From assembly GCF_024172085.1 (NCBI RefSeq), contig NZ_JAMZDZ010000001.1, forward strand, positions 3,906,001 to 3,970,000: DNA of 64,000 nucleotides. Direction: 5' to 3'. Each line of letters starts with the position of its first letter. Position 1 is the first letter of the stretch. The notes beneath the pieces were generated by a model that was given only the letters and a program-made list of their open reading frames with translations, searched no databases and was not told where the DNA came from. Positions 18,851 to 26,996 of the stretch are shown piece after piece. The position numbers were made by a program, and so were the translations under genes. The stretch is from Hamadaea flava. Its GTDB lineage: Bacteria > Actinomycetota > Actinomycetes > Mycobacteriales > Micromonosporaceae.

Positions 18851-19439
18851 TCGGCGGAACCGCCGCCCGCCCGCCCCGATGGACCGAAACCTAGACCGGC
18901 TCGGCCACCGAATGCGCCACCGGCGCGCCGAGCCGACCGCTCGGGTGCCTCCAATGCAGGTAGCCAGGGCAAAGGCTATCGCGCCACCGCCGGGCGCGCC
19001 CGTCCGGCAGGCGTGCCGCGACAGTTACGGCCGCGGCGGCGGCGTGCTTCCGTGGAAGCACCCGATCGGAGTGCCAGCTCCGCCGACAGCCAGGAGCCCG
19101 GCAACTGGGTGGGCCCGGACATGACCACCCTGTCCGCTCTCGCACCGGCAGCGACCTTGGCTCCGTGGTGATGATCGTCCCGCTCGCGGCGATGTCAGCG
19201 CCTCCAGGCTGCTCAACCATACTGACCCGGCCGCATTCTCGGATGCATACACGTTGGCCGCTGCCCGACAGAGGCGTTCAGGACGGCAGCGTGTTGGCTC
19301 TTGAACAAAGCTTCGCCTTCCTCGCCCGAGACCGACACAAGTTCGACACGATATGCAACCGGGTGAAGTCGTCCTCGGACGAGGACCGACCGCTGCTCGT
19401 CGGCGGACGCCACGGCCTGCGCTCTGGCGACGGCAAGCC
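18851..19439. other. Gene-free, probably decayed interval
   Basis: No frame here has the codon bias, start signal or motif of a real gene. Together with the frameshifted remnant before it, it looks like a decayed segment. Confidence 0.4.
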
Positions 19440-20336
19440 TTACCCGCCGGCCACCGCAACCGCAATTCCCAGCATCCGGAGACGCCCGGTGCTCACGGGT
19501 TTTATCGTCGGCAGCGCGGGTCTCGCAGACGCCAGCACGGTCCGCTCATGTGGATGGCGAAAGGGCGCGTTGTGTCCAGTCTTCAGGAGGTCATAGCGGC
19601 GCTGATCCCGGGCCGCCGTAGCAGGGCACTCCTCACGATCTCGCGACCGGGCATCAAGCAGGTGAGCCTTACGCCGGAGGTCGGGACGGGACCTGGAATA
19701 CCAGCGGCAGATATCCCATCTAGTGAACGCCGCGCTGAGCCTCTGCGCCAGCCTGTTCGCGCCGGTGCCGTAGGCGGCGTGAGTGAGCCAGGCGAGGGCG
19801 ACCTGTGCGCGCAGGCCGAGGGAATACCGCAGATTCCGAATATATACGCTCCGCCAGCTGTACTGCGTGGCCTGGCGAGGGTCAGGGTCGGGTGGCATCC
19901 AGACCTCCTGCCACCAGCGAACAGCCCGAGCACGTAGCGCCGCCCAGCCCATCCACCATCCGCGCTCGGCGGGCTGGGTCACGACTCTGCGCTGCGCGGA
20001 CCGGGCGGTGACCTGCCGCAGCGAGATCACCGCGTCGGCGATGGCCTTCGCTCCGGCCATGAGGTGCAGTCCCGTGACGATGTAGCCCCGGCTGTCGGCC
20101 GCGAGGTCCGCCGCCCGTTCCAAGGCGTTTTCGGTTCCGGGTTCCGTCTCGTCGGCCAGTGGGGCGACCATGCGCAAGATCGTCGCCGTGAGATCACTCG
20201 CCGCTGACGCGGTAGCCAGTAGGTCCGCCACCCGGTGCCGATCGGTGTCGGCCAGCACCGCATGGCACTGGTCTACGGCGTCGCGTACGGCCGCTAGGGC
20301 GTCGGCTACAGGCTGCGAATCGCGGTCATGGGTCAT
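19440..20336 (-). CDS. Hypothetical protein, function unknown
   Basis: ATG 20336 is chosen because a G-rich ribosome-binding stretch (GGGGGG) lies 5 nt upstream and codon bias becomes typical there; the frame is open further upstream without support. The 298 residues form an Ala-rich helical N-terminal half (residues 10-105), a Trp-rich middle (GWWMGWAALRARAVRWW) and a basic C-terminal region. No family was recognised. Third-position GC is lower in the last third than in neighbouring genes, so the 3' end may be less constrained or of different origin. Confidence 0.5.
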   Translation of the reverse strand: MTHDRDSQPVADALAAVRDAVDQCHAVLADTDRHRVADLLATASAASDLTATILRMVAPLADETEPGTENALERAADLAADSRGYIVTGLHLMAGAKAIADAVISLRQVTARSAQRRVVTQPAERGWWMGWAALRARAVRWWQEVWMPPDPDPRQATQYSWRSVYIRNLRYSLGLRAQVALAWLTHAAYGTGANRLAQRLSAAFTRWDICRWYSRSRPDLRRKAHLLDARSRDREECPATAARDQRRYDLLKTGHNAPFRHPHERTVLASARPALPTIKPVSTGRLRMLGIAVAVAGG

Positions 20337-20719
20337 GGCGGCCCCCCGGGGTCGGATGGTGCGATCAGGTAGACAGCGCCGATTCCCGCTCAATACGCCC
20401 GGACCGTCAAGCCGAGCACCCATCCACCCCGCGACAGCCGTGCTGACCAGTGCAAACACGCCCTATCCGGGGTGTAGCCGGGGAGGGAGGGCCTGACTCG
20501 AAGCCTCGTTATAGCCGGCAGTGGGCGCCGTACGAGCCGCCGCGGGGTCGGACTCGTGCGCACATCCACTGATCGGGCCACCGAGGCGAACGGCGTGGAC
20601 CTCTCCACAGGGTGGACGGTGGACTCGGGCCGGTCTGACGGCGGCTGCCGCCGACCGTGCCAAGCCCACACCAGGGAGGTAGCTGCGGGTAGCGCAGCCC
20701 TCACCGCCCGGAGGACTCC
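20337..20719. other. Divergent intergenic region
   Basis: No gene is supported. It separates the minus-strand hypothetical gene from the small plus-strand gene at 20720 and should hold both promoters; I could not pick a confident -35/-10 pair. Confidence 0.35.
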
Positions 20720-20962
20720 ATGGCAGCCAACGCGGTCGACGAGTTCGCCAACGAATACCCCGAGCAGTGGCGACGGGCAGGCATGATCCCCGGCCTGCGG
20801 CAGCTCATCACCGACCAGCTACCGACCGGCCGGGGCGCGGACAGCGCCGCCGTACGCCGCTCGCTGGGCTGCCTGCTCGGTCACGGCCGGGACATGAGCG
20901 ACGAGCAGTGGCGACAATGGGCACTCGCCGCGTTCGCACTCAGCACAAGGCCCACCGCCTAG
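20720..20962 (+). CDS. Small hypothetical protein
   Basis: The 80-residue product starts at an ATG preceded by CGGAGGA at a good distance. It is mostly helical (VDEFANEYPEQWRRAG, MSDEQWRQWALAAFAL) with no recognised domain and no membrane segment. Good codon bias and a clear ribosome-binding site support it as a real gene. Function unknown. Confidence 0.5.
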   Translation: MAANAVDEFANEYPEQWRRAGMIPGLRQLITDQLPTGRGADSAAVRRSLGCLLGHGRDMSDEQWRQWALAAFALSTRPTA

Positions 20963-21046
20963 GCTGCCCGACAGCCCTCGGCGAGGGGTACGCGGGGCCG
21001 GGCGACGCGCGTGAAGCAGGACCGGAACCGCGTCAGCGGGCCTGCG

Positions 21047-21052
21047 TAGAAT
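21047..21052 (+). promoter_or_regulatory. Putative -10 box for a leaderless gene
   Basis: TAGAAT lies 7 bp before the ATG at 21060, so transcription would start at or next to the start codon. No ribosome-binding site is present, consistent with a leaderless mRNA, which is common in actinomycetes. No convincing -35 box. Confidence 0.4.
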
Positions 21053-21059
21053 CGGGGCC

Positions 21060-21323
21060 ATGACGTTGTGCCTCGTGTGCGGCGACGCCGACGCACCTCG
21101 GCCGACCGGAACCGCGACCTACACCTATAACGGCATCACCCATAAGACCCGGGAATGCGCCGCCATGTCGTCTCTGGGCGAGACAGTCGTACGCACGAAA
21201 AGCGGGTACCGCGCCGCCTCTGGCAGAAGCGTCTGCCTGGAGTGCTTTGCCTACGGCAGGCAACACATGTACTCGGGCACAGACCCCCACAACCCGCCGC
21301 CGCCCGGCTGGCCTTATCGGTGA
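21060..21323 (+). CDS. Small Cys-containing hypothetical protein
   Basis: The 87-residue protein opens with CLVCGDAD and later has SVCLECFAYG, two CxxC pairs that could hold one zinc ion in a ribbon-like fold. No membrane segment. The start lacks a ribosome-binding site but has a -10-like box at leaderless distance. No specific family recognised. Confidence 0.5.
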   Translation: MTLCLVCGDADAPRPTGTATYTYNGITHKTRECAAMSSLGETVVRTKSGYRAASGRSVCLECFAYGRQHMYSGTDPHNPPPPGWPYR

Positions 21324-21440
21324 GTACCGGACCGACCTGTGCCAACGCAGGACGGCGAACATCTCAGGAAGACGGCGGACCCGCCAGAGTAGTCCGGCAA
21401 GTCCGTGAGACGACGCCAGATCATTGAGACCTACACGGCC

Positions 21441-22460
21441 TCACCAGGTGACGATCCTTCTGATCGCTGCCACCTGATCAATCCATGATGACAGCCGGGA
21501 GATCTTCACGACGTCGCCTGTTTTCGGGGCTTGGATGATCAAGCCTTGGCCGAGGTACATGCCGACGTGCCGCGGGTTGGACATGGTGCCTTCGCTGCCT
21601 GGGATGAGGATGAGGTCGCCGGGCAGCAACTGCGCCGGGTCGCTGATCTTCGTTCCGGCGTTGACCTGGTCGGTGGTGACGCGGGGGATGGAGACTCCGG
21701 CGGCGCGGTAGGCGGCCTGCATCAGCGAGGAGCAGTCACATTGCTTGTCGGGGTCGCCGGAGTGCGGGTCGGAGCAGCTGCCGCCGAAGTGGTACGGGGT
21801 GCCCAGCTGGCCGACCGCCCAGAAGATCGCGGTCATCACCTGTGGCGGAGTGTCGATCGGCAGGGTGAACCCGTCCGGCAGGGCGGCGAGGGCGTCGGTG
21901 GCGCAATCGGCCAGGGTGCTGGTCAGCTGCTGGACGAGCTGGATGGCGTCGTCGGTCCACTTGGCGTATGCGTCCGGGAACGCCGAGACCTGCACGGCTT
22001 GGGCGGCCTGCGTGAGTGGCATGGTCTGCCAGCCCGGGATGGTCAGCAGCTTGTCGAAGAACTTTCCGGCCTGGTAGGCGGGTTTGGCCAGCTGCTCGAC
22101 GGTGCCCCAGCCCTGACTGGGCCGCTGCTGGAACACTCCGATCGAGTCGTGGTCGTTGCGGTCACCGAGGAACGGCAGGTTGCGCAGGTTGGACTCCTGC
22201 ATGGCGGTGGCCAGCGCGACGGTCCAGCCCCACTGGGGTACGCCTTTGGAGACGCCGACGTCGATGATGGTCGCGGCGATCTCCAGCTGTTCGGCGTCCC
22301 AGCTGCCGACGCCGGGCGGCTGCCCGGAGGCCAGTACCGAGAGGCCGGTGGTGGTGCCGCAGCCGCCGGGGCCGCCCATGACGGCCGACAGCAGGAGCAT
22401 CGGCAGGCCGAAGCAGCCGATGATGACGACGGTGACGATGCCGATGATGGCTTTGGTCAT
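21441..22460 (-). CDS. Transglycosylase-like / NlpC-P60 peptidoglycan hydrolase of the conjugation system
   Basis: The 339-residue protein has an N-terminal membrane anchor (residues 4-28), a lysozyme-like region with a Glu in the right setting (AMQESNLRN, SIGVFQQRP) and a C-terminal NlpC/P60 domain with catalytic Cys (CDCSSLMQAAYRAAGV) and His (PRHVGMYLG). Two-domain wall hydrolases of this type open peptidoglycan for T4SS assembly in Gram-positive conjugative elements. It lies on the same strand as, but 7 kb from, the T4SS genes at 29.4-36.8 kb. It is the last gene of the minus-strand block. Confidence 0.88.
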   Translation of the reverse strand: MTKAIIGIVTVVIIGCFGLPMLLLSAVMGGPGGCGTTTGLSVLASGQPPGVGSWDAEQLEIAATIIDVGVSKGVPQWGWTVALATAMQESNLRNLPFLGDRNDHDSIGVFQQRPSQGWGTVEQLAKPAYQAGKFFDKLLTIPGWQTMPLTQAAQAVQVSAFPDAYAKWTDDAIQLVQQLTSTLADCATDALAALPDGFTLPIDTPPQVMTAIFWAVGQLGTPYHFGGSCSDPHSGDPDKQCDCSSLMQAAYRAAGVSIPRVTTDQVNAGTKISDPAQLLPGDLILIPGSEGTMSNPRHVGMYLGQGLIIQAPKTGDVVKISRLSSWIDQVAAIRRIVTW

Positions 22461-22484
22461 GATGCTTTGCCTTTCGGTGAAAAC

Positions 22485-22520
22485 AAAAAAGGCCGGGCTC
22501 CGCGCGGGTGCGCGGCCGGC
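22485..22520 (-). terminator. Hairpin plus T-tract
   Basis: On the minus strand a GC-rich stem (GCGC arms around ACCC, extended imperfectly) is followed by TTTTTT (complement of 22485-22490), between the gene ending at 22542 and the hydrolase start at 22460. Confidence 0.55.
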
Positions 22521-22541
22521 GGGAACGAGAAATGGCTCGGG

Positions 22542-22883
22542 TTACATGCGGTAGATCAGCGGCAGCAGAGCCTCATGGGCCTCGTAGAGAAGGTCGGAGA
22601 GATGGTCTGCGGCCTTGCCGAGGGGGTGCGTGGAGCCGACTGGGACGGCGCATCGCCAGTCCCAGTGCCCGGGTTCCAGGCCGGGCACGAACCACAAGGT
22701 CAGCCCGTAGTCGAGGAACAGAATCCCGCCGACCTCGGGCACGACCAGCGTTGCGGGCTGGCTGGCGCAGGTGATCAAGCAGTGGCAGTCGGGCTCGTCG
22801 TAGGCCGTTCGGCGACTGCCCTGGTGGATCGGGCATCGGCAGTCGCAGGGCCGGTCGAAGGGGTTGCGGTAGGTGCGGTACAC
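22542..22883 (-). CDS. Cys-rich small protein, paralogue of the next gene
   Basis: GTG 22883 is chosen because AGGAGA lies 5 nt upstream. The 113-residue product contains CDCRCPIHQGSRRT and CHCLITCASQP, a pattern of paired Cys (six to seven in 40 residues) plus His that suggests metal binding, then a hydrophobic beta-like segment and a helical tail. Its N-terminal half is repeated in the protein encoded at 22974-23303, so they are tandem duplicates that diverged. Function unknown. Confidence 0.6.
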   Translation of the reverse strand: MYRTYRNPFDRPCDCRCPIHQGSRRTAYDEPDCHCLITCASQPATLVVPEVGGILFLDYGLTLWFVPGLEPGHWDWRCAVPVGSTHPLGKAADHLSDLLYEAHEALLPLIYRM

Positions 22884-22913
22884 AGCTGTCTCCTCAAGAA
22901 GGTGGTGAAACGC

Positions 22914-22949
22914 AAAAAGGGCCGTGGGCCGCCCACGCGGGCGGCCCAC
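22914..22949 (-). terminator. Intrinsic terminator
   Basis: A perfect 11-bp stem (GTGGGCCGCCC / GGGCGGCCCAC, loop ACGC, 22924-22949) is followed on the minus strand by TTTTT (22914-22918). It ends the gene at 22974. Confidence 0.75.
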
Positions 22950-22973
22950 CTTGAACTCGTTCGGGGTAGGGGT

Positions 22974-23303
22974 TCAGCGGATCTGGCGTCGCAGAACGCG
23001 GGCGGCTTCTCGGAGCAGGCGCTCGATGTGCACGCTGTCGTCGTAGGTGTCGGCGCGGCCGTCGATCTCGCCGCCGTGCTCCCAATCCCATTGGCCGTTG
23101 GCCAGGGCGTTGACGTGCCACAGATCGCCGTTGCTGTCGAGGAACAGGGCGCAGCCCCACTGCTCGGCCAGCAGGGTCATGGGCTGGGTGTCGCAGGTGA
23201 TGGTGCAGGCGCAGCCGGGCTGGAAGTAGTCGGTGCGCGGGAAGCCGTGGTGCAGCGGGCAACGGCAGTTGCACAGCTTGCGCCACGGGGCGGTGTGGGA
23301 CAT
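22974..23303 (-). CDS. Cys-rich small protein, paralogue of the previous gene
   Basis: The 109-residue protein starts at ATG 23303. It carries CNCRCPLHHGFPRT and CACTITCDTQP, matching the Cys/His framework of the product of 22542-22883, followed by WGCALFLDSNGDLWHV and a helical C-terminus. Likely metal-binding by composition. Each copy has its own hairpin terminator, so the duplicated unit seems to include the terminator. No known family recognised. Confidence 0.6.
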   Translation of the reverse strand: MSHTAPWRKLCNCRCPLHHGFPRTDYFQPGCACTITCDTQPMTLLAEQWGCALFLDSNGDLWHVNALANGQWDWEHGGEIDGRADTYDDSVHIERLLREAARVLRRQIR

Positions 23304-23386
23304 ACGCGTTCTCCCAAGCGTGAGTTGGGTACGCCTCGGTGGCCGCCGGCTGGGGCGGCTCGCCGAGGCGTACGAGGGGTGGAGGG

Positions 23387-23827
23387 TCAGCGCGGGCCGA
23401 CGCGCCAGGTGCGACCGGGGCCAAGCCGCCGGTCTTCTTGCACCAGGCGGCTCTCGGCGACGGTGAGCAGGTACGCGGGCAGCTGCGGGACGCCTTCGCG
23501 CCAGGCCCGGTACAGCCGGTGGGTGCCGTCGATCAGCAGCGGCGAGGGTTCCGCGCCGTCGATGAGCAGGTGGGTGACGATGACCGGCTTGGTCAGGTCG
23601 GTGCTCATGGCGTAGGCCCGGTCGAAGTGCTCCGGGTCCGGGCCTTGCAGGCTGATCGTGTGCGGGCTGGGGTTGTCGATGCGGGTCAGGCCGAACGCCT
23701 GCGCCCACGTCGGCACATCGAGGGGCCGGGTGGGCCGAGGCCAGGCGTCGATCAGGTCCATCGCGGTGTGCACCGCGAAGACCCAGACGTGGTAGTGGAA
23801 CCACTGCTGGCGGTGCGGCGTGGTCAT
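23387..23827 (-). CDS. Hypothetical protein with ParB-like DGTHR motif
   Basis: ATG 23827 overlaps the upstream stop (ATGA). The 146 residues include PLLIDGTHRLYRAWREG, resembling the DGxHR loop of ParB/Srx-type nucleotide-binding domains, and a Trp/His-rich N-terminus (WFHYHVWVF). The full ParB fold and an HTH are absent, so a segregation role is not claimed. It is cotranscribed with the 144-residue protein upstream. Confidence 0.5.
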   Translation of the reverse strand: MTTPHRQQWFHYHVWVFAVHTAMDLIDAWPRPTRPLDVPTWAQAFGLTRIDNPSPHTISLQGPDPEHFDRAYAMSTDLTKPVIVTHLLIDGAEPSPLLIDGTHRLYRAWREGVPQLPAYLLTVAESRLVQEDRRLGPGRTWRVGPR

Positions 23828-24258
23828 CGGCGGTGCCCCTCGTCGGTGAGGCGGCTGTAGATCGCGACGCACCGCAGGATCAGCTGGTAGGCGGGCAGGG
23901 AGAGGAGCTGTTCCCGCTTGTCCTGGTTGAGCTGGTCCCAGATCAGGATGGTGACGCTGGCCGACCACAGGTCCACCAGCACACCGTTGATCTTGGCGTG
24001 CTGATGCTCGGCAACGACCGTGCGCAGCGAGTCGATGAGGGTCGCGTCGCGGATCGGGTGGGTGTAGTCGTCGGGGCGGGCCGCGTCCTCCAGGAGCGTC
24101 AGGCAGTCCTCGCAGGCGTGGCCTGGCCGCGGCGGGTCCTCGGTCTCCCACCGGGTCACGTCGGTGGCGGGTACGCCGCAGACGGCTTGGCGCTCGTCGC
24201 GGGGATGGCGGATGTGCGGGACCGTGGGCCACTGCGGTGGCGTAAGGGTCTCGGTCAT
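23824..24258 (-). CDS. Hypothetical protein
   Basis: The 144-residue product has an N-terminal His/Cys-containing region (IRHPRDERQAVCGVP, HACEDCLTLL), suggestive of a small zinc site, then a helical C-terminal half. It is translationally coupled to the ParB-motif gene by a 4-bp overlap. No family recognised. Similar short zinc-binding proteins are common in actinomycete mobile elements. Confidence 0.55.
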   Translation of the reverse strand: MTETLTPPQWPTVPHIRHPRDERQAVCGVPATDVTRWETEDPPRPGHACEDCLTLLEDAARPDDYTHPIRDATLIDSLRTVVAEHQHAKINGVLVDLWSASVTILIWDQLNQDKREQLLSLPAYQLILRCVAIYSRLTDEGHRR

Positions 24259-24298
24259 GGGTGGTCCGTTCGTGACGGGCCGGGACGGCAGGTGACCG

Positions 24299-24317
24299 CC
24301 GCCCCGGCACGGGGCGG
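24299..24317 (-). terminator. Hairpin after the DUF932 gene
   Basis: A stem of 8 bp (CCGCCCCG / CGGGGCGG, loop GCA) starts 8 bp beyond the stop at 24325 on the minus strand. No T-tract. Confidence 0.4.
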
Positions 24318-24324
24318 GAGTTGG

Positions 24325-25314
24325 TCAGACCTTCAGCAGGTCGAAGGCGACGAGCTTGAGCTCGCCGGTCTTGCCGGTGATCACACGATTGGCGCGCGTC
24401 GTGGGGTCCTTGGCCGCCTGGTAGTGGTCCAGGTACTCGGTGATGGCCTGGTATCCAGCCCACCGGCTGCCCGTGATCGCCTTCTGCGTGTCGGCCTCGG
24501 TGATCAGGTACTTGAGCGTGCCCAGCCGCTCCTTCGCGTTGGCCACGGTCTTGTCGGGAGCGTTGTCGGCGATCGGCCAGACCTGCGCGACGATCTTCTC
24601 GAACTCGCGGGTGGTCATCGCGGTGTTCAGCATCCGCTCGGCGGCCTTCTCGAAGGCGCCCATGTACTTCCACATCAGGCCCAGCGCTTCGCGGGCCTGG
24701 GCGATCTGCTGACCGACGTTGCTGGTGTGGCGGAACGTGTAGTGCCCCACGGCGTGGGCGAACGCCGCCCGCTGGGTGTTGGCGCACACGACACGGATGG
24801 GGCTGGCGTCCACCCTCAGCGCGGCGGTGCCGTCGTGTGAGGTCGTGCCGATCAGATACAGGTCCATCCGGTCGACCCCGGCGATCTCCATCGCGGTCGG
24901 CAGCTTCATCGTGACGAACACGCTCTTGCCTCGCCGCAGGCTGCCCGCCGTCTCGAAGTGGGCGCCCCCGGCCTGGTCCACGAGCTGGTCGAGCATGTCG
25001 GCGCACTGCTCGTTCTGGATGACCTCGTAGTCGTTGCCGACGATCCCCAGATACTCGGTCTGGCCGGTGACCGGGTTGCGGCGCACGGTCATACGCCGGT
25101 CGTCGGCCAGGATCGGGACCTCGATCCCGTCCACGACGTCGATGCCCCTGACGGGGATGGTGCGAACGCCCCAGTTGCCGAGCAGGGCGGCGCCCATGAT
25201 CTCGGTGGCGCTCATCGTGGCCTGGGTAACGGTGCCCAGCTGGTGCCAGGCCGACAATCGGGCGGTGGCGAAGGCGGTCTGCCCGTTGGCGAACGTCTCC
25301 AGTTCGTGTGCCAC
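24325..25314 (-). CDS. DUF932-domain protein (plasmid/phage-type)
   Basis: The 329-residue protein matches the DUF932 layout: AWHQLGTVT near the N-terminus, YLGIVGNDYEVIQNEQ, a beta-rich centre (DLYLIGTTSHDGTAAL), RVVCANTQRAAF and a long helical C-terminal region. Family members are found almost only on plasmids, phages and integrative elements; their biochemical role is not established. Its presence supports a mobile-element origin for this block. Good codon bias; no sign of decay. Confidence 0.8.
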   Translation of the reverse strand: MAHELETFANGQTAFATARLSAWHQLGTVTQATMSATEIMGAALLGNWGVRTIPVRGIDVVDGIEVPILADDRRMTVRRNPVTGQTEYLGIVGNDYEVIQNEQCADMLDQLVDQAGGAHFETAGSLRRGKSVFVTMKLPTAMEIAGVDRMDLYLIGTTSHDGTAALRVDASPIRVVCANTQRAAFAHAVGHYTFRHTSNVGQQIAQAREALGLMWKYMGAFEKAAERMLNTAMTTREFEKIVAQVWPIADNAPDKTVANAKERLGTLKYLITEADTQKAITGSRWAGYQAITEYLDHYQAAKDPTTRANRVITGKTGELKLVAFDLLKV

Positions 25315-25340
25315 GGGATTCTCCTCTCAGGAATGGAAGA

Positions 25341-25363
25341 GGCCGAGCCCGTACGGCTCGGCC
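25341..25363 (-). terminator. Hairpin between two minus-strand genes
   Basis: A perfect 9-bp stem (GGCCGAGCC / GGCTCGGCC, loop CGTAC) lies between the gene ending at 25425 and the DUF932 start at 25314. It could terminate or attenuate. Confidence 0.5.
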
Positions 25364-25424
25364 CCAGCGATGGGTGAATTGGTGCGCGGCCGGGGTCGGG
25401 CACTGCCCGACCCCGGCGCTGTCA

Positions 25425-26810
25425 TCAGGACTGCTCGTTGCCCGAGCCGTTCCCGGCCATGGCGTCGGCCTGAGCAGTGGCGTTCGTGGTCGCGGCCTCA
25501 GCCGCCTCGTCGTCGCCGGCCGGGGCCGCGTAGGCGAAGGCGAGCGGAGTGTCCGAGACCATCTCGATGCGGCCCGCGGCGGCGGCCTTCGTGCAGTTGT
25601 TGCGCACCGCCCCGGAGCTGACGTTGCGCCCGCCGAGCTGGGCGCTGATCGTGGTCGCGATCTCCTGCGGCGTCATCGAGCGGCCGGGGTTGGCCGCCAG
25701 CACCGCCAGGGTCAGCTTCTCCAGCTCGCCCTTGGCGAACGGCTGGTTGCCGTCGCCGTTGACCGTCAGGTCGGTGCGGCGGACAGCCCCGGTCGTCGCG
25801 GTGCTCGCCGTGCGGGGCGGCAGCCGCTTGGGCAGCTTCACGACGTGCGCGGTGCCGTCCTCGGCGACGATGTGGATCGTGCCGTCGGGGCGGATCAGCG
25901 ACTGCACCAGGGCGACCGCCTCCGGCGACTCGGTGACGCCCTTGACCACCTGAAAGCAGACCGGGCAGCGGGGCGGCTCCGGGTTCGGGTCGACCTCGCT
26001 GGCCTTCGTGGGTCCGGCGATCCACCGGCCCGGAGTACCGGGCAGACGGCGCGCGGCGTCGGCCTGCTCCATCGCGGCCAGCAGCCGGGAGGCGGTCGGG
26101 TGCCCGATGCCGCTCTCGCTGACGATCTCGTCCAGGGTCGCGCCGTCGTCGCCGTACTCGGCGAGGACCGCCTTGATCGTCATGATCTTGCGGTCGCCGG
26201 GGCGGCTCTGCGCCACCACCGCGACGGCGGGCCGAGCGGGCTGCTCGTCCTCCTCGTCGTCCTCGTCCTCGTCGTCCTCGTCCTCGTCCTCGTCGTCCGA
26301 GTCCTCGTCGTCCGTGTCGTCGGTGTCCTCCTCGGACTCCGTGTCGGAGTCGTCGTCCTCGTCCTGGTCGTCGGTGCCCAACTCGGTCTGGTCGTTGAGG
26401 TCGTCGGCGTTGGCGGTACCGTCCTGGTCGCCCAGGTCGGCGGGGTCGGTGTCGTCCGGGGTGCCGGGCTGCGGCTCGTCGGCCCGGAGCTGGCCCGTCT
26501 CGTCTTTGACGAGGTCCGGCTTGGTGGGGCCGGCGGTGTCGGTGTCGTCGAGGTTGTCCTCGGCGGTGACGCTGTCGGCGACGGCCTCGGCCATGGTCCA
26601 GCGGGTGGGCACGCCCTCGGCCGGGTCGGCGTCGGTGTCGACCGCGACGATCAGCCCCAGGTCGGCGAGGGTCTTGATCGCCTTGTCGACGGTGGAGCGG
26701 GCCTTGCCCGACTGCTCCATCAGCTCGATGGCGTTGCCCTGGCCGAGGAAGTGCACGGCCTCGAAGACCTCCCGCTGAGCGGGGGTCAGGGTGGACAGGT
26801 CGTACTGCAT
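25425..26810 (-). CDS. Multi-winged-helix protein with long Asp/Glu tract
   Basis: ATG 26810 is used because the helix-turn-helix begins at once after it. Of 461 residues, 9-60 form a MarR-like winged helix (STVDKAIKTLADLGLI), 145-190 are almost all Asp and Glu, 208-268 form a second winged helix (GATLDEIVSESGIGHPTASR), CPVC at 282-285 may bind metal, and 357-430 form a third (MTPQEIATTISAQLGG). Three DNA-binding modules joined by an acidic tether suggest a regulator or nucleoid-type protein of the element. It could recognise the CTGTCAG repeats, but nothing in the sequence proves it. No named family recognised. Confidence 0.6.
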   Translation of the reverse strand: MQYDLSTLTPAQREVFEAVHFLGQGNAIELMEQSGKARSTVDKAIKTLADLGLIVAVDTDADPAEGVPTRWTMAEAVADSVTAEDNLDDTDTAGPTKPDLVKDETGQLRADEPQPGTPDDTDPADLGDQDGTANADDLNDQTELGTDDQDEDDDSDTESEEDTDDTDDEDSDDEDEDEDDEDEDDEEDEQPARPAVAVVAQSRPGDRKIMTIKAVLAEYGDDGATLDEIVSESGIGHPTASRLLAAMEQADAARRLPGTPGRWIAGPTKASEVDPNPEPPRCPVCFQVVKGVTESPEAVALVQSLIRPDGTIHIVAEDGTAHVVKLPKRLPPRTASTATTGAVRRTDLTVNGDGNQPFAKGELEKLTLAVLAANPGRSMTPQEIATTISAQLGGRNVSSGAVRNNCTKAAAAGRIEMVSDTPLAFAYAAPAGDDEAAEAATTNATAQADAMAGNGSGNEQS

Positions 26811-26974
26811 TGCGATGCCCCTTTCTGGGACTTGTGGGTTGGCCAGCCGGGCACCTGGTGTGCCGGGCTGGGTGGTGCGCCGGGCCGCGCGGGCAGCACG
26901 CATCGCGGCAGGCGCGTAGAGCTATGCGCTGCCGTGATCGGGTGTGCTGGAGGGCGGCCCGGTGGCCTAGAGAG

Positions 26975-26991
26975 GGCGGCCGGTGGCCGCC
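26975..26991 (-). terminator. Hairpin downstream of 26997
   Basis: GGCGGCC-GGT-GGCCGCC is a perfect 7-bp stem beginning 5 bp beyond the stop codon on the minus strand. Confidence 0.4.
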
Positions 26992-26996
26992 GGGGA

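Noticed and set aside
21531-23615. Long plus-strand frames opposite the NlpC/P60 and Cys-rich genes
   Set aside because: They cross several minus-strand genes and terminators and lack any start signal or domain.
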